From the NCBI GenBank assembly GCA_003154255.1, contig PMCY01000188.1, positions 20,147 to 31,181 on the forward strand: a stretch of 11,035 bases of DNA, given 5' to 3'. Positions 1 to 7,446 of this stretch are shown here, piece after piece. Position 1 is the stretch's first letter, and the number at the start of each line of letters is the position of its first letter. The notes beneath the pieces were generated by a model. It saw nothing but the letters and a program-made list of their open reading frames with translations. It did not search any database and had not been told where the DNA came from. This DNA is from Candidatus Aminicenantota bacterium (lineage in GTDB: Bacteria > Acidobacteriota > Aminicenantia > Aminicenantales > UBA4085). A program made the translations under genes and the position numbers.

Positions 1-544
1 CCGGCTCCTTCTTGGCCTCGCCGGTCTTATCGTCTTTTTTATCGGAGTCCTTCTTCAGCGGCGGCTCGAGGAGATAGGCCACGTAAGCGCCGGATTCTTC
101 GGCGAGCTTGAAGCTCTTGACCCGCTCGGCGGTCGCGACTTCGCCCGTGGCCAGGTTCATGATGCCCAGGCCGCCTTTGGGCTGGTCCTCGATTTTTTTC
201 TTCTCTTTCTTGGCCTTGTCCATTTCGGCCTTGAGCGGGCCGATGGTGAAGACGACGAATTTTCCGTCCATGGTCAGGACCGGATCCTTGCCGCGCGCGG
301 CCCGGAATTCCTTGTCCGTCTTCAGGTTGCGGACGACCAGCTCGGAATCGCCGTCCTGGGGGACGAGGGCGTAAACGAGCCAGGCGCCATCCCGGGCGAT
401 CTGGCTGCCTTGGATCGAGCGCCAGCCGTCATAAGCCGCGTAGGTCAACGGTTTCTTGGCCCCGTCGGCCAAGCCGGCCAGGGGGGCCAGACAGAGGATC
501 AGGGCGGCAAGGATCACGAGCCGCGTGCGTAGCGGACGGTTCAT
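1..544 (-). CDS. Exported prolyl-oligopeptidase-like (S9) peptidase, N-terminal part
   Basis: Read on the minus strand from the ATG at 544-542, this gives 181 residues before the window edge cuts it. Residues 1-26 are a signal peptide: a basic start (NRPLRTR), a leucine/alanine core (LVILAALILCLAPLAG) and a probable cleavage after GLA. The mature start (LTYAAYDGWRSIQGSQIARD) and the repeated D-G-x-W/F-x-V-Y/F pattern (residues 52-59 and 93-100) are typical of the beta-propeller that precedes the hydrolase domain in S9 prolyl oligopeptidases. Two lysine-rich stretches (about 103-120 and 163-181) look like charged surface insertions between blades. A ribosome site AGGAGA lies at 558-553, 8 bases before the start, and a promoter lies at 649-620. 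The catalytic Ser-Asp-His domain would be outside the window, so peptidase activity is inferred. A TolB-like propeller protein of another function is possible. The protein should act in the periplasm or at the cell surface. Confidence 0.72.
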   Translation of the reverse strand, partial: MNRPLRTRLVILAALILCLAPLAGLADGAKKPLTYAAYDGWRSIQGSQIARDGAWLVYALVPQDGDSELVVRNLKTDKEFRAARGKDPVLTMDGKFVVFTIGPLKAEMDKAKKEKKKIEDQPKGGLGIMNLATGEVATAERVKSFKLAEESGAYVAYLLEPPLKKDSDKKDDKTGEAKKEP

Positions 545-619
545 GGGATACTTCTCCTGAAATAATTGACGGGGGCGCGCGGAACGCACGAGGCGGATGC
601 ACCCAAGCATGATGGAGCG

Positions 620-649
620 ACTATACCAACGCGTCCGCGGCCCTGTCAA
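620..649 (-). promoter_or_regulatory. Sigma70-type promoter for the S9 peptidase
   Basis: On the minus strand a perfect -35 box TTGACA (649-644) is followed after 18 bases by TATAGT (625-620). Transcription would start near 613, giving a leader of about 70 bases before the ATG at 544. The two boxes match the consensus at 11 of 12 positions. No tool was run to score it. Confidence 0.68.
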
Positions 650-684
650 ATCGAGGAGGTGCTTTAGGGCCATGTGGCTCCGGG

Positions 685-713
685 TTGACAGCATGCAAAG
701 CTGAAGCTATAAG
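685..713 (+). promoter_or_regulatory. Sigma70-type promoter for the isomerase/OYE operon
   Basis: A perfect -35 box TTGACA (685-690) is followed after exactly 17 bases by TATAAG (708-713). The predicted transcription start is near 720, only about 18 bases before the ATG at 738, so the AAGGAG at 717-722 would sit at the very 5' end of the transcript. The -35 box is only 35 bases from the -35 of the divergent peptidase promoter, so one regulator could control both. Confidence 0.7.
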
Positions 714-737
714 AAAAAGGAGAACATCGGAATATCC

Positions 738-1733
738 ATGAAGCCGTTTCGAGTCGGGATCGACGCCTACAGCATCAAGCCTCTCGGCCTCGATCCCCTC
801 GGGACGCTGGATTGGGCCCGCCGCCATGGCGCCGCGGGTGTCCAATTCTCGGAAGGCGCGCCGGAAGCGGCCGATCCGGGTTTTCTCCGGGCCATCGGGC
901 AATCCGCCGCCGGGAAGGGCCTCTATCTCGAATGGGGCGGCGGACGGCATATTCCTTTTGATCCGCGGACACGGCGTCCCATCGACATTGCCGCGGCCAA
1001 CCGGAAATCCGCGGAACAGGCCTCCGCGCTGGGCCTGACGACCGTCCGGTCCTGCTCGGGAGGGCTCCTGCGCTGGCCCGCGGACGCGGTCCCGACCGGG
1101 ACTTATCTCCGGGAAATGGCGTCCGCCCTGCGCGCCCAGCGGCCGATGTGGTCCGACCTCGGGATCACCCTGGCGGTGGAAACCCACTTCGAGTTCACGA
1201 CCTTCGAGCTCCTCCGTCTTTTCGAGATGTGCGATGCGGAGCCGGGCGGTTATCTCGGCATCTGCCTGGATACCATGAACCTCCTGACCATGATGGAAGA
1301 TCCCCTGGCGGCCGCGCGGCGGGTCCGGCCGTGGATCGTGACCACCCATATCAAGGACGGTGGGATCGTCGAAACGAACGAGGGATTCCGAACTTTCACC
1401 GCCGAGGCCGGAAGGGGAATCGTCGATTTTCAGGGGATTCTGGAAGACCTCTCCGCGACAGACCGAAACCTGGCTTTATCCATCGAGGACCATGGCGGCG
1501 ATTTCAACATCCCGCTCAATGATCCCGTTTTCAGGGCCAAGTTTCCCGATTTGAAGGAGGGCGAGTTGGACGTCCTGCGCGGGCTGGCCGCGCGGACAAA
1601 AGGAAAAATGGAACGGAAGGAACTCGCCGTCCTGGACCGGGCCGATTGGCCCTCCCGTTGTGAAGCGCGCGTCATCCGCGACCTCTCGACGGTGGGGGAC
1701 ATGATCCTCGGCAGGCCCGGAGCCGGCCCATGA
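738..1733 (+). CDS. Sugar phosphate isomerase/epimerase-like TIM-barrel protein
   Basis: This 331-residue protein belongs to the xylose-isomerase-like TIM-barrel superfamily (AP_endonuc_2 type), which includes sugar epimerases and isomerases, inosose dehydratases and some C-C cleaving enzymes. The expected metal-site residues are visible at the ends of successive strands: E148 in LAVETH, D178 in ICLDTMN, H204 in TTHIKD and E250 in LSIEDH. The opening strand VGIDAYSIKP and the GVQFSE segment (34-39) also fit. The protein is cytoplasmic, with no signal peptide. It is about 40-50 residues longer than a minimal member because of a helical C-terminal tail (about 275-331). Its stop overlaps the start of the next gene (ATGA at 1730-1733), so the two are probably translationally coupled. 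The AAGGAG lies 15 bases before the ATG, which is unusually far, but no better start is visible. The substrate is unknown. Confidence 0.82.
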   Translation: MKPFRVGIDAYSIKPLGLDPLGTLDWARRHGAAGVQFSEGAPEAADPGFLRAIGQSAAGKGLYLEWGGGRHIPFDPRTRRPIDIAAANRKSAEQASALGLTTVRSCSGGLLRWPADAVPTGTYLREMASALRAQRPMWSDLGITLAVETHFEFTTFELLRLFEMCDAEPGGYLGICLDTMNLLTMMEDPLAAARRVRPWIVTTHIKDGGIVETNEGFRTFTAEAGRGIVDFQGILEDLSATDRNLALSIEDHGGDFNIPLNDPVFRAKFPDLKEGELDVLRGLAARTKGKMERKELAVLDRADWPSRCEARVIRDLSTVGDMILGRPGAGP

Positions 1734-3055
1734 TCGCCGGCGCGGCCGGATCCCGTCAAGGCCGCTTTGCCTTCGGCGACTCCAGCGCGCTTCTGGCCAA
1801 GGCCAAGACACTGGGGATCGAGATTCCCTTCCGGAACAACCTGGATCCCCTTTTCCAGCCCCTCTCGATCGCCGGCCGAATCCTGGCTAATCGGCTCGCG
1901 GTCCAGCCCATGGAGGGCGCGGATGCCGGACCCGAAGGCGCTCCAGGACCGTTGACTTTCCGCCGCTACCGGCGCTTTGGCGCGGGCGGCTGCGGCCTGA
2001 TCTGGTTTGAAGCCGCCGCCGTCACCCCGGCGGGCCGGTCCAATCCCGCCCAGCTCTTGTTGAACGAGGCCACCCTCGATGGGTTCAAACGCCTGGTCGA
2101 AGAGACGCGAACCGCGGCGGGCCCCCGCGCCTCTCCCCTGCTCATCCTGCAGTTGACCCATTCGGGACGCTTTGCCAAACCGGAAGGCAAGCCCGCGCCG
2201 GTCATCGCCCGCCACGATCCGCGCCTGGATGCGATCCACGGGCTTTCCTCCGATCATCCCCTGATCGCCGATTCCGAACTCGATCGCTTGGGAGACCGAT
2301 TTGTCGCTACCGCGGAGCTGGCCCGCAGGGCCGGGTTCGACGGAGTGGACATCAAGGCCTGCCATGGCTACCTCGTCGCGGAATTGCTGGCCGCGCGCGG
2401 CCGGCCGGAGAGCCGCTACGGCGGCGGATTGGAAAACCGATTCCGCTTCCTGGTCGAAACCATGCGGGCCGTCCGATCGGCCGAGCCCGGGCTTCTGCTC
2501 GCCTGCCGGCTGGGGCTGTTCGACGCTTTGCCCGGGGCATTCGGGGTCGACCCCGCCGATTCCACCCGCCCGGATCCCGCCGAGCCCGAAGAGCTCATTC
2601 GTCTTCTGGCGGATGCAGGAACTTCGCTGATCAATATTACCGCCGGGATCCCGGCCTTAACGGCCTATTTCGGACGGCCCTTCGACCGGCCCGCGGCAGG
2701 CGCGGCTGCGGCCGCAGAACATCCGCTCGAAGGTGTCGCCCGGCTCCTGGGACTGGCCGCGGGGGTCCGGGAGGCTTTCCCGGGGCTGGCCGTCGTGGGA
2801 ACCGGCTACTCCTGGCTCCGCCAATTCTTCCCCAATGTCGCCGCGGCCGTCATCGCCGCGGGGGGCTCGTCGATCGCCGGGCTCGGCCGGCTGTCCTTCG
2901 CCTGTCCCGATTTCGCCGCCCGGCTGGGCGATGGCGGAAGGCTGGCCGCGCGGGATATCTGCGTCACCTGCTCCGGGTGCTCGACGCTCCTCCGCGGCGG
3001 CAACCCCGCCGGATGCGTTGTCCGCGATCCCGCGGTCTACCGCCTGCCCGATTGA
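1730..3055 (+). CDS. NADH:flavin oxidoreductase (old yellow enzyme family) with C-terminal Fe-S motif
   Basis: A 441-residue FMN-binding TIM-barrel protein of the old yellow enzyme family. Landmarks: NRLAVQPMEG (54-63), RRFGAGGCGLIWFEAAAV (81-98), ILQLTHSGR (139-147), GVDIKACHGYLVAELL (205-220), YGGGLENR (230-237) and a phosphate-binding VVGTGYSWLRQF (355-366). At the C-terminus, C411, C414, C417 and C429 (CX2CX2CX11C, followed by VVRDP) sit where 2,4-dienoyl-CoA reductase holds its [4Fe-4S] cluster. The protein stops there and lacks the FAD and NAD(P)H domains that follow in the roughly 670-residue relatives. The first residue of the usual H-x-x-H active-site pair is lysine (KACH). About 35 N-terminal residues precede the barrel. 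From memory these also occur in close relatives, which supports the ATG that overlaps the isomerase stop. It probably reduces an unsaturated or keto substrate. The substrate and electron donor are not known. Confidence 0.87.
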   Translation: MIAGAAGSRQGRFAFGDSSALLAKAKTLGIEIPFRNNLDPLFQPLSIAGRILANRLAVQPMEGADAGPEGAPGPLTFRRYRRFGAGGCGLIWFEAAAVTPAGRSNPAQLLLNEATLDGFKRLVEETRTAAGPRASPLLILQLTHSGRFAKPEGKPAPVIARHDPRLDAIHGLSSDHPLIADSELDRLGDRFVATAELARRAGFDGVDIKACHGYLVAELLAARGRPESRYGGGLENRFRFLVETMRAVRSAEPGLLLACRLGLFDALPGAFGVDPADSTRPDPAEPEELIRLLADAGTSLINITAGIPALTAYFGRPFDRPAAGAAAAAEHPLEGVARLLGLAAGVREAFPGLAVVGTGYSWLRQFFPNVAAAVIAAGGSSIAGLGRLSFACPDFAARLGDGGRLAARDICVTCSGCSTLLRGGNPAGCVVRDPAVYRLPD

Positions 3056-3137
3056 TCCCCGCATTCTCTCGGCGTCCCGATTCGTATACAATGATGGAGT
3101 TGCGCCGGGGGATCCGGACAGAACGAAGGAGTCACCC

Positions 3138-4049
3138 ATGAAGGCTTGGCGGAAGATCGGTCGCGTCGGCGGATGGGCGTTGATCGTCCTGGCCGTCTTC
3201 GCCTCGTCCTATCTCTTTCTTATGCGGCCCTGGCAGCGGAACTGGGGGGCGACCGGCGCCGAAGCCGGACGGCCGATGCCGGGCGACACGACGGTGCAGG
3301 CGCCCAATCTCATCGCGACCCGCGCCGTCACCATCGACGCCCCGCCGGAGAAAGTCTGGCCCTGGCTGGCCCAGATGGGATATCGCCGGGGCGGATTATA
3401 CCGCTACGATTGGATCGACCGCGCCCTGCATATCCTGGACAAGCCGAGCGCCGTCCGTCTACTGCCCGAATATCAGGCTATCGCCGCCGGTCAGGAGATC
3501 CCTGCTGAATTCGGTCCGAGCTGGACGGTAGTAACCGCCGAACCCAATTCCTCTCTTGTTTTCGATATCAACCGGTCGGGCAGCCGCATGACCTGGTCCT
3601 GGCTGCTCTCGCCTTACGACGAGGGCAAAACGCGCCTGATCCTGCGCATTCGCGGCCGGATGGAATATGCGGCAGCGGGGCTTCCCGGACTCGTCCTGAA
3701 GGGACCCGGCGAATTCATCATGGCCCGCCGCATGCTGGGCGGAATCAAGGCCCGGGCCGAGGGCCGATCCCAAACCCCCGCCGGAGAGCTCTATGAGCTC
3801 TCGCTCTGGGGGGCCGCGGCGCTTATCGGCCTCATCGCCCTGACTTCGGCCTTCCTGCGGCGGGTCTGGAAGCCGCTCTTCCTGATCGCCTGGACCGCGT
3901 TCGCCCTCGTCCTGCTCTTCGTCCTCCGCCAGCCTTCGCCGGTCTTCGGCACGCTGTTCGACGTTCTGCTCTTGTCCGGGCTGATCTTATCCTTCCGCCC
4001 GCCGCGGCCGCCGAAGGTTTATGGCAATCCGGCTCCGGATCGCGTATAA
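3138..4049 (+). CDS. Membrane-anchored SRPBCC (START-like) domain protein
   Basis: A 303-residue protein starting at the ATG at 3138, with AAGGAG at 3126-3131 six bases upstream. The same frame is open much further upstream, but there it only shadows the flavoprotein gene. Layout: an N-terminal transmembrane anchor (about 11-29), then a ligand-binding SRPBCC domain (about 58-175), then three hydrophobic segments (about 222-240, 245-263 and 268-286). The SRPBCC signature is clear: ATRAVTIDAPPEKVWPWLAQ at 60-79, followed by MGYRRGGLYRYDWID (80-94). This is the polyketide-cyclase-like branch common in hypothetical bacterial proteins. Later come the beta segments TWSWLLSP (152-159) and RLILRIRGRM (166-175). 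The domain has a hydrophobic pocket in other members, so lipid or hydrophobic ligand binding is possible. No enzyme function can be assigned. The stop codon TAA overlaps the -10 box of the phosphofructokinase promoter. Confidence 0.78.
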   Translation: MKAWRKIGRVGGWALIVLAVFASSYLFLMRPWQRNWGATGAEAGRPMPGDTTVQAPNLIATRAVTIDAPPEKVWPWLAQMGYRRGGLYRYDWIDRALHILDKPSAVRLLPEYQAIAAGQEIPAEFGPSWTVVTAEPNSSLVFDINRSGSRMTWSWLLSPYDEGKTRLILRIRGRMEYAAAGLPGLVLKGPGEFIMARRMLGGIKARAEGRSQTPAGELYELSLWGAAALIGLIALTSAFLRRVWKPLFLIAWTAFALVLLFVLRQPSPVFGTLFDVLLLSGLILSFRPPRPPKVYGNPAPDRV

Positions 4050-4050
4050 T
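4021..4050 (+). promoter_or_regulatory. Promoter for phosphofructokinase
   Basis: A perfect -10 box TATAAT lies at 4045-4050 and overlaps the stop codon (TAA, 4047-4049) of the SRPBCC gene. A 4-of-6 -35 match, ATGGCA, lies at 4021-4026 with an 18-base spacer. Transcription would start near 4057, leaving a GC-rich leader of about 78 bases. The -10 is strong and the -35 is weak. Confidence 0.5.
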
Positions 4051-4134
4051 GCGCGGTCGAATTTTTAATACGGTTATCGCGCCCCCCGGCGAGCCCCTCG
4101 GTTCGTTCCGGCGGCGGCTCCGAAGGAGACACGC

Positions 4135-5337
4135 ATGACGACCGGCAAATCCCCCAAAGGGCGCATCGGTATCCTGACTGGCGGAGGGGACGTTCCCGGC
4201 CTGAATCCGGCCATCCGCGCGGTTACGATCCGGGCCATCCACGAAGGCTACGAGGTCGTCGGCATCCGCCGGGGCTGGGGCGGGCTGGTCGAACTGCTCC
4301 GCGATCTCCAAGCCGACAATTCCGAGCACTATCAGGTCCTGACCGAGGAAACGGTCAACCGCATCGGCCGCACGGGAGGGACCTTCCTACATACCTCGCG
4401 GACCAGGCCCAGCCACGTCCCCGACGTTAACGTTCCCGAGCATTTGCGCGACCGTTACAACGCGCCGGTCAATGATCTGACCGAGGAGGTTCTGAAGAAC
4501 CTGGATTTCCTGGGTGTCCATACCCTGATCCCCATCGGCGGCGACGACACCTTGAGCTATGGCGCCCACCTGCACAAGGCCGGAGTCAAAGTCGTGGCCA
4601 TCCCCAAGACCATGGACAACGACGTGCCGGGTACGGATTACTGCATCGGCTTCAGCACCTGTCTGTCGCGTACGATCAGCCTGACCCACGCCCTGCGCAC
4701 CTCGGCCGGCTCCCATGAACGGTTCCTGGTCATCGAGGTCTTCGGCCGCTATGCCGGCTTCACCGCCCTGCTGCCGACGATGGCCGGGGCGGCCAATCGC
4801 TGCGTCATCCCCGAATACAAGTTCGACATGGAGAAGCTCTGCGAGGTCATGACCGCCGACCGCAAGACCAATCCCAGCCTCTATTCCGTGGTCCTGGTCT
4901 CCGAGGGCGCCCATTGGCAGGGCGGCGACATGGTCTTTGCCTCCGAGGAGACGGACATGTTCGGCCACAAGAAGCTGGGCGGCATCGGCGAGCACGTGGC
5001 CTCCGCCCTGCGTGAACTTTCCCCCAAGTTCAACAACGGCCGCCGCATCAACGTCATCAGCCAGAGGCTGAGCTATCTCGTCCGCTGCGGCGACCCTGAC
5101 GCCGTCGATTCGCTTGTGCCCATGGCCTTCGGCAACATCGCTTTCGACCTGCTGCAGGACGGCAAGTCGGGACGGATGGTCTGCCTGCGCAACGGCGAAT
5201 ACGACCACGTCCCCATCGACGTCGTCACCAGCAATAAAAAGGTCGTCGACGTGGATAAGTACTACGACAGGGACCGGCTTCGGCCGATCTACAAGAGCTT
5301 CCTCCAAAAACCCTTGTTCATCGTCAACAACGACTGA
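4135..5337 (+). CDS. pfp: 6-phosphofructokinase, probably pyrophosphate-dependent
   Basis: A 400-residue PfkA-superfamily enzyme that phosphorylates fructose 6-phosphate to fructose 1,6-bisphosphate in glycolysis. Family landmarks: ILTGGGDVPGLNPAIR (13-28), PIGGDDTLSYG (133-143), IPKTMDND (156-163, with D161 the catalytic base), SHERFLVIEVFGRYAGF (193-209) and PEY (226-228). ATP enzymes of the E. coli type have glycine at the two phosphoryl-donor positions (GGDG and GTIDND). Here they are aspartate (D138) and lysine (K158), the pair known from PPi-dependent enzymes, which run the step reversibly. The M of the usual MGR motif is F203. The length exceeds the roughly 320-350 residues of bacterial ATP-PFKs and resembles the longer group III/PPi enzymes. 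AAGGAG at 4123-4128 precedes the ATG by 6 bases. It has its own promoter and probably forms a single-gene unit. Identity as PFK is near certain. The donor is inferred from two residues. Confidence 0.93.
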   Translation: MTTGKSPKGRIGILTGGGDVPGLNPAIRAVTIRAIHEGYEVVGIRRGWGGLVELLRDLQADNSEHYQVLTEETVNRIGRTGGTFLHTSRTRPSHVPDVNVPEHLRDRYNAPVNDLTEEVLKNLDFLGVHTLIPIGGDDTLSYGAHLHKAGVKVVAIPKTMDNDVPGTDYCIGFSTCLSRTISLTHALRTSAGSHERFLVIEVFGRYAGFTALLPTMAGAANRCVIPEYKFDMEKLCEVMTADRKTNPSLYSVVLVSEGAHWQGGDMVFASEETDMFGHKKLGGIGEHVASALRELSPKFNNGRRINVISQRLSYLVRCGDPDAVDSLVPMAFGNIAFDLLQDGKSGRMVCLRNGEYDHVPIDVVTSNKKVVDVDKYYDRDRLRPIYKSFLQKPLFIVNND

Positions 5338-5386
5338 CCGAGGCTGGACCGGACGACGGGCGGCCGCGGCCCGGCAAAAAGATGAA

Positions 5387-5415
5387 TTGATGCCCGCCGC
5401 GGTTCCTCCTACAAT
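5387..5415 (+). promoter_or_regulatory. Promoter for the FAD oxidoreductase/SDR operon
   Basis: TTGATG (5387-5392) and TACAAT (5410-5415) are separated by exactly 17 bases. Transcription would start near 5422, directly before the AGGAGG at 5423-5428, so the leader would be only about 18 bases, like that of the isomerase promoter. Confidence 0.6.
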
Positions 5416-5439
5416 ACCGGTCAGGAGGGCGCGGCCGAC

Positions 5440-7446
5440 ATGAGGAAATCCGTTTTCGTGATCGGGCGGCGGCGCCTGCCCCTTATCTCCCTGAATTCCC
5501 TGATCGTCGGGAGCGGGGCTGCGGCGCTCAACGCCGCCGTCAGCCTGCACGCCCTGGGACAGACCGATCTCGCCATAGCCACCGAAGGCCTCGGCCGGGG
5601 AACGTCCTTCAACACGGGGTCGGACAAGCAAACCTACTACAAGCAATCCCTGGCCGGAGACCGCAGCGATTCGCCGCTCCGAATGGCCCGCGACCTGTTC
5701 GCCGGCGGGTGCATGCACGGCGATATCGCCTTGGCCGAAGCGGCCGGGTCAGCCCGCGCTTTCCTGCGGCTGGTCGAGATGGGTGTTCCTTTCCCCCACG
5801 ACCGGATGGGCGGCTTCGTCGGCTACAAGACGGACCATGATCCGCGCCAGAGGGCGACCTCGGCCGGCCCGCTGACCTCCCAGCTCATGAGCCGGGCTCT
5901 GGCGGCCGATCTCCGGCGCCGCCGGATCCGGGTTTTCGACCGGCACCAGGTCGTCTCGCTTCTTTCGTCGGCGGACGGGGACGGGACCCGAGTCATCGGC
6001 GCCCTAGCCCTCGATGAAAGCCGTGGGGTCCGCGGCGAGAACGCCTTTGTCGTTTTCAACGCCGTCAACATCGTCCTGGCCACGGGCGGGCCGGCCGGGA
6101 TCTATGACGCGTCCGTCTACCCGGAAAGCCAGACGGGAGCCCATGGGCTGGCTTTCGCCGCAGGCGCCGTCGGAAACAACCTGACGGAATGGCAATACGG
6201 GCTGGCCTCCCTCAAGTTCCGCTGGAACCTGTCGGGGTCCTATCAGCAGGTCATTCCCCGCTATTTTTCCACGGACGCCCGCGGCCGGGACGAACGCGAT
6301 TTTCTGAACGATCATTTCCCGGACCTGGATCGCCTGGCCACGGCCATCTTCCTGAAAGGCTATCAATGGCCCTTCGATCCGGGCAAAATCGCGGACTCCG
6401 GGTCGTCGCTCATCGACCTCCTGGTGCACCGCGAGACCGCGGGCTTGGGGCGGCGGGTGTTTCTCGACTACCGCCGGAATCCCGGCGGAGGCCGGCTCGG
6501 GGAATTCCGCTTTGAGTCCATGTCCGACGAAGCGCGCGAATATCTGCGCCGTTCGGGCGCCCACCAGCCGACGCCGTTCAAACGGCTGTTGGCCATGAAT
6601 CCTCCGGCCGTCGAGATCTATCGCGCGCAGGGAATCGATCTGGAGCGCGAGCCGCTGGAGGCCGCGGTCTGCGCCCAGCACAACAACGGCGGACTGCGCG
6701 GAAACATCTGGTGGGAATCGAACGTCCGCCACCTCTTCCCCGTTGGAGAAGCGAACGGCACGCACGGCGTGGTTCGCCCCGGAGGTTCGGCCTTGAACGC
6801 GGGGCAAGTGGGAAGTTTCCGGGCCGCCCAGTACATCGCCGCCCGCTATGCCGGACGGCCGCCGGCCGACACCGATTTCAGGGCCCGCACGGAAGAGGCG
6901 GTCGCCGCAGTCCTTGTCCGGGCCCGCGCCATGGTCCGGCCGGGCCCCGACGGCCGCGCGGTCCTTGTCCGAGCCCGCCGCGAATTCCGCAAGCGGATGA
7001 CGGCCGTCGCCGCATCTCTCCGCGATCCGCGGGCCGTGGCCCGCGAAGCGGAAGCCGCCTGGCGCCAATGGGACAGGCTCCGAGGCGGACTGCGCGTCGG
7101 CTCGCCCGCCGATTGGCCGGACGCCTTCCACACGCTCGATTCGTGCCTGACGCACGCCGTCTATCTGGATGCCCTCCGCGAATATCTGGATAAGGGCGGG
7201 CGGAGCCGCGGTTCGTATCTTGTGCTCGATCCGGCGGGCGAAAAGCCCGCGCCTACTCTAGGCGATGAGTGGCGCTATGTCGTCCCCTCAGGGGATGGCC
7301 TCGCCGCAACGAAGATCCTCGAGATCCGTCTCGGCCCGGATGGGAAAACGGAAAAGAAATGGGTCGACGTCCGTCCCCTGCCCGCGGAGGAGGGGTGGTT
7401 CGAAAGCGTCTGGGCGGATTACCGCGCCGACCGCGTCATCCGCTGA
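5440..7446 (+). CDS. FAD-dependent oxidoreductase, fumarate reductase/L-aspartate oxidase-like
   Basis: A 668-residue flavoprotein of the FAD_binding_2 superfamily. The N-terminal dinucleotide fold reads LIVGSGAAALNAAVSLH (21-37). The second FAD contact IVLATGGPAG is at 211-220, the TGAHGLAFAAGA segment at 232-243 and the C-terminal FAD closure FPVGEANGTHGVVRPGGSAL at 433-452, which corresponds to the PAGE...RLGGNSL region of fumarate reductases. Conserved-looking stretches FNTGSDKQTYYKQSLAGD (57-74) and VGYKTDHDPRQRATSAGP (127-144) are absent from succinate dehydrogenases and suggest a separate subfamily with its own substrate. About 200 residues follow the FAD domain: an arginine-rich helical part, then a small beta-rich end (610-668). 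No signal peptide or heme motif is seen, so it is probably cytoplasmic. AGGAGG lies 11 bases before the ATG. The stop is 11 bases before the SDR gene, whose SD overlaps it. The reaction is unknown. Confidence 0.82.
   Translation: MRKSVFVIGRRRLPLISLNSLIVGSGAAALNAAVSLHALGQTDLAIATEGLGRGTSFNTGSDKQTYYKQSLAGDRSDSPLRMARDLFAGGCMHGDIALAEAAGSARAFLRLVEMGVPFPHDRMGGFVGYKTDHDPRQRATSAGPLTSQLMSRALAADLRRRRIRVFDRHQVVSLLSSADGDGTRVIGALALDESRGVRGENAFVVFNAVNIVLATGGPAGIYDASVYPESQTGAHGLAFAAGAVGNNLTEWQYGLASLKFRWNLSGSYQQVIPRYFSTDARGRDERDFLNDHFPDLDRLATAIFLKGYQWPFDPGKIADSGSSLIDLLVHRETAGLGRRVFLDYRRNPGGGRLGEFRFESMSDEAREYLRRSGAHQPTPFKRLLAMNPPAVEIYRAQGIDLEREPLEAAVCAQHNNGGLRGNIWWESNVRHLFPVGEANGTHGVVRPGGSALNAGQVGSFRAAQYIAARYAGRPPADTDFRARTEEAVAAVLVRARAMVRPGPDGRAVLVRARREFRKRMTAVAASLRDPRAVAREAEAAWRQWDRLRGGLRVGSPADWPDAFHTLDSCLTHAVYLDALREYLDKGGRSRGSYLVLDPAGEKPAPTLGDEWRYVVPSGDGLAATKILEIRLGPDGKTEKKWVDVRPLPAEEGWFESVWADYRADRVIR

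Noticed and set aside
2733..3137. Upstream extension of the SRPBCC frame into the flavoprotein gene
   Set aside because: The extension is Pro/Ser/Arg-rich and overlaps conserved flavoprotein sequence. The ATG at 3138 has a well-placed SD and starts a membrane anchor.
5357..5373. Hairpin CGGGC/GCCCG after phosphofructokinase as an intrinsic terminator
   Set aside because: It is followed by AAAAA rather than a T-run, the stem is only 5 bp, and GC-rich stems arise easily at this composition.
4387..5718. Minus-strand open frame of 443 codons opposite phosphofructokinase
   Set aside because: It mirrors a highly conserved PFK gene, has no recognisable domain, is rich in G, A, V and D as expected of antisense frames in GC-rich DNA, and runs on into the next gene.
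6004..7155. Minus-strand open frame of 383 codons inside the FAD oxidoreductase gene
   Set aside because: It lies wholly opposite a gene with clear FAD motifs and shows no domain of its own. It is a GC-driven shadow.
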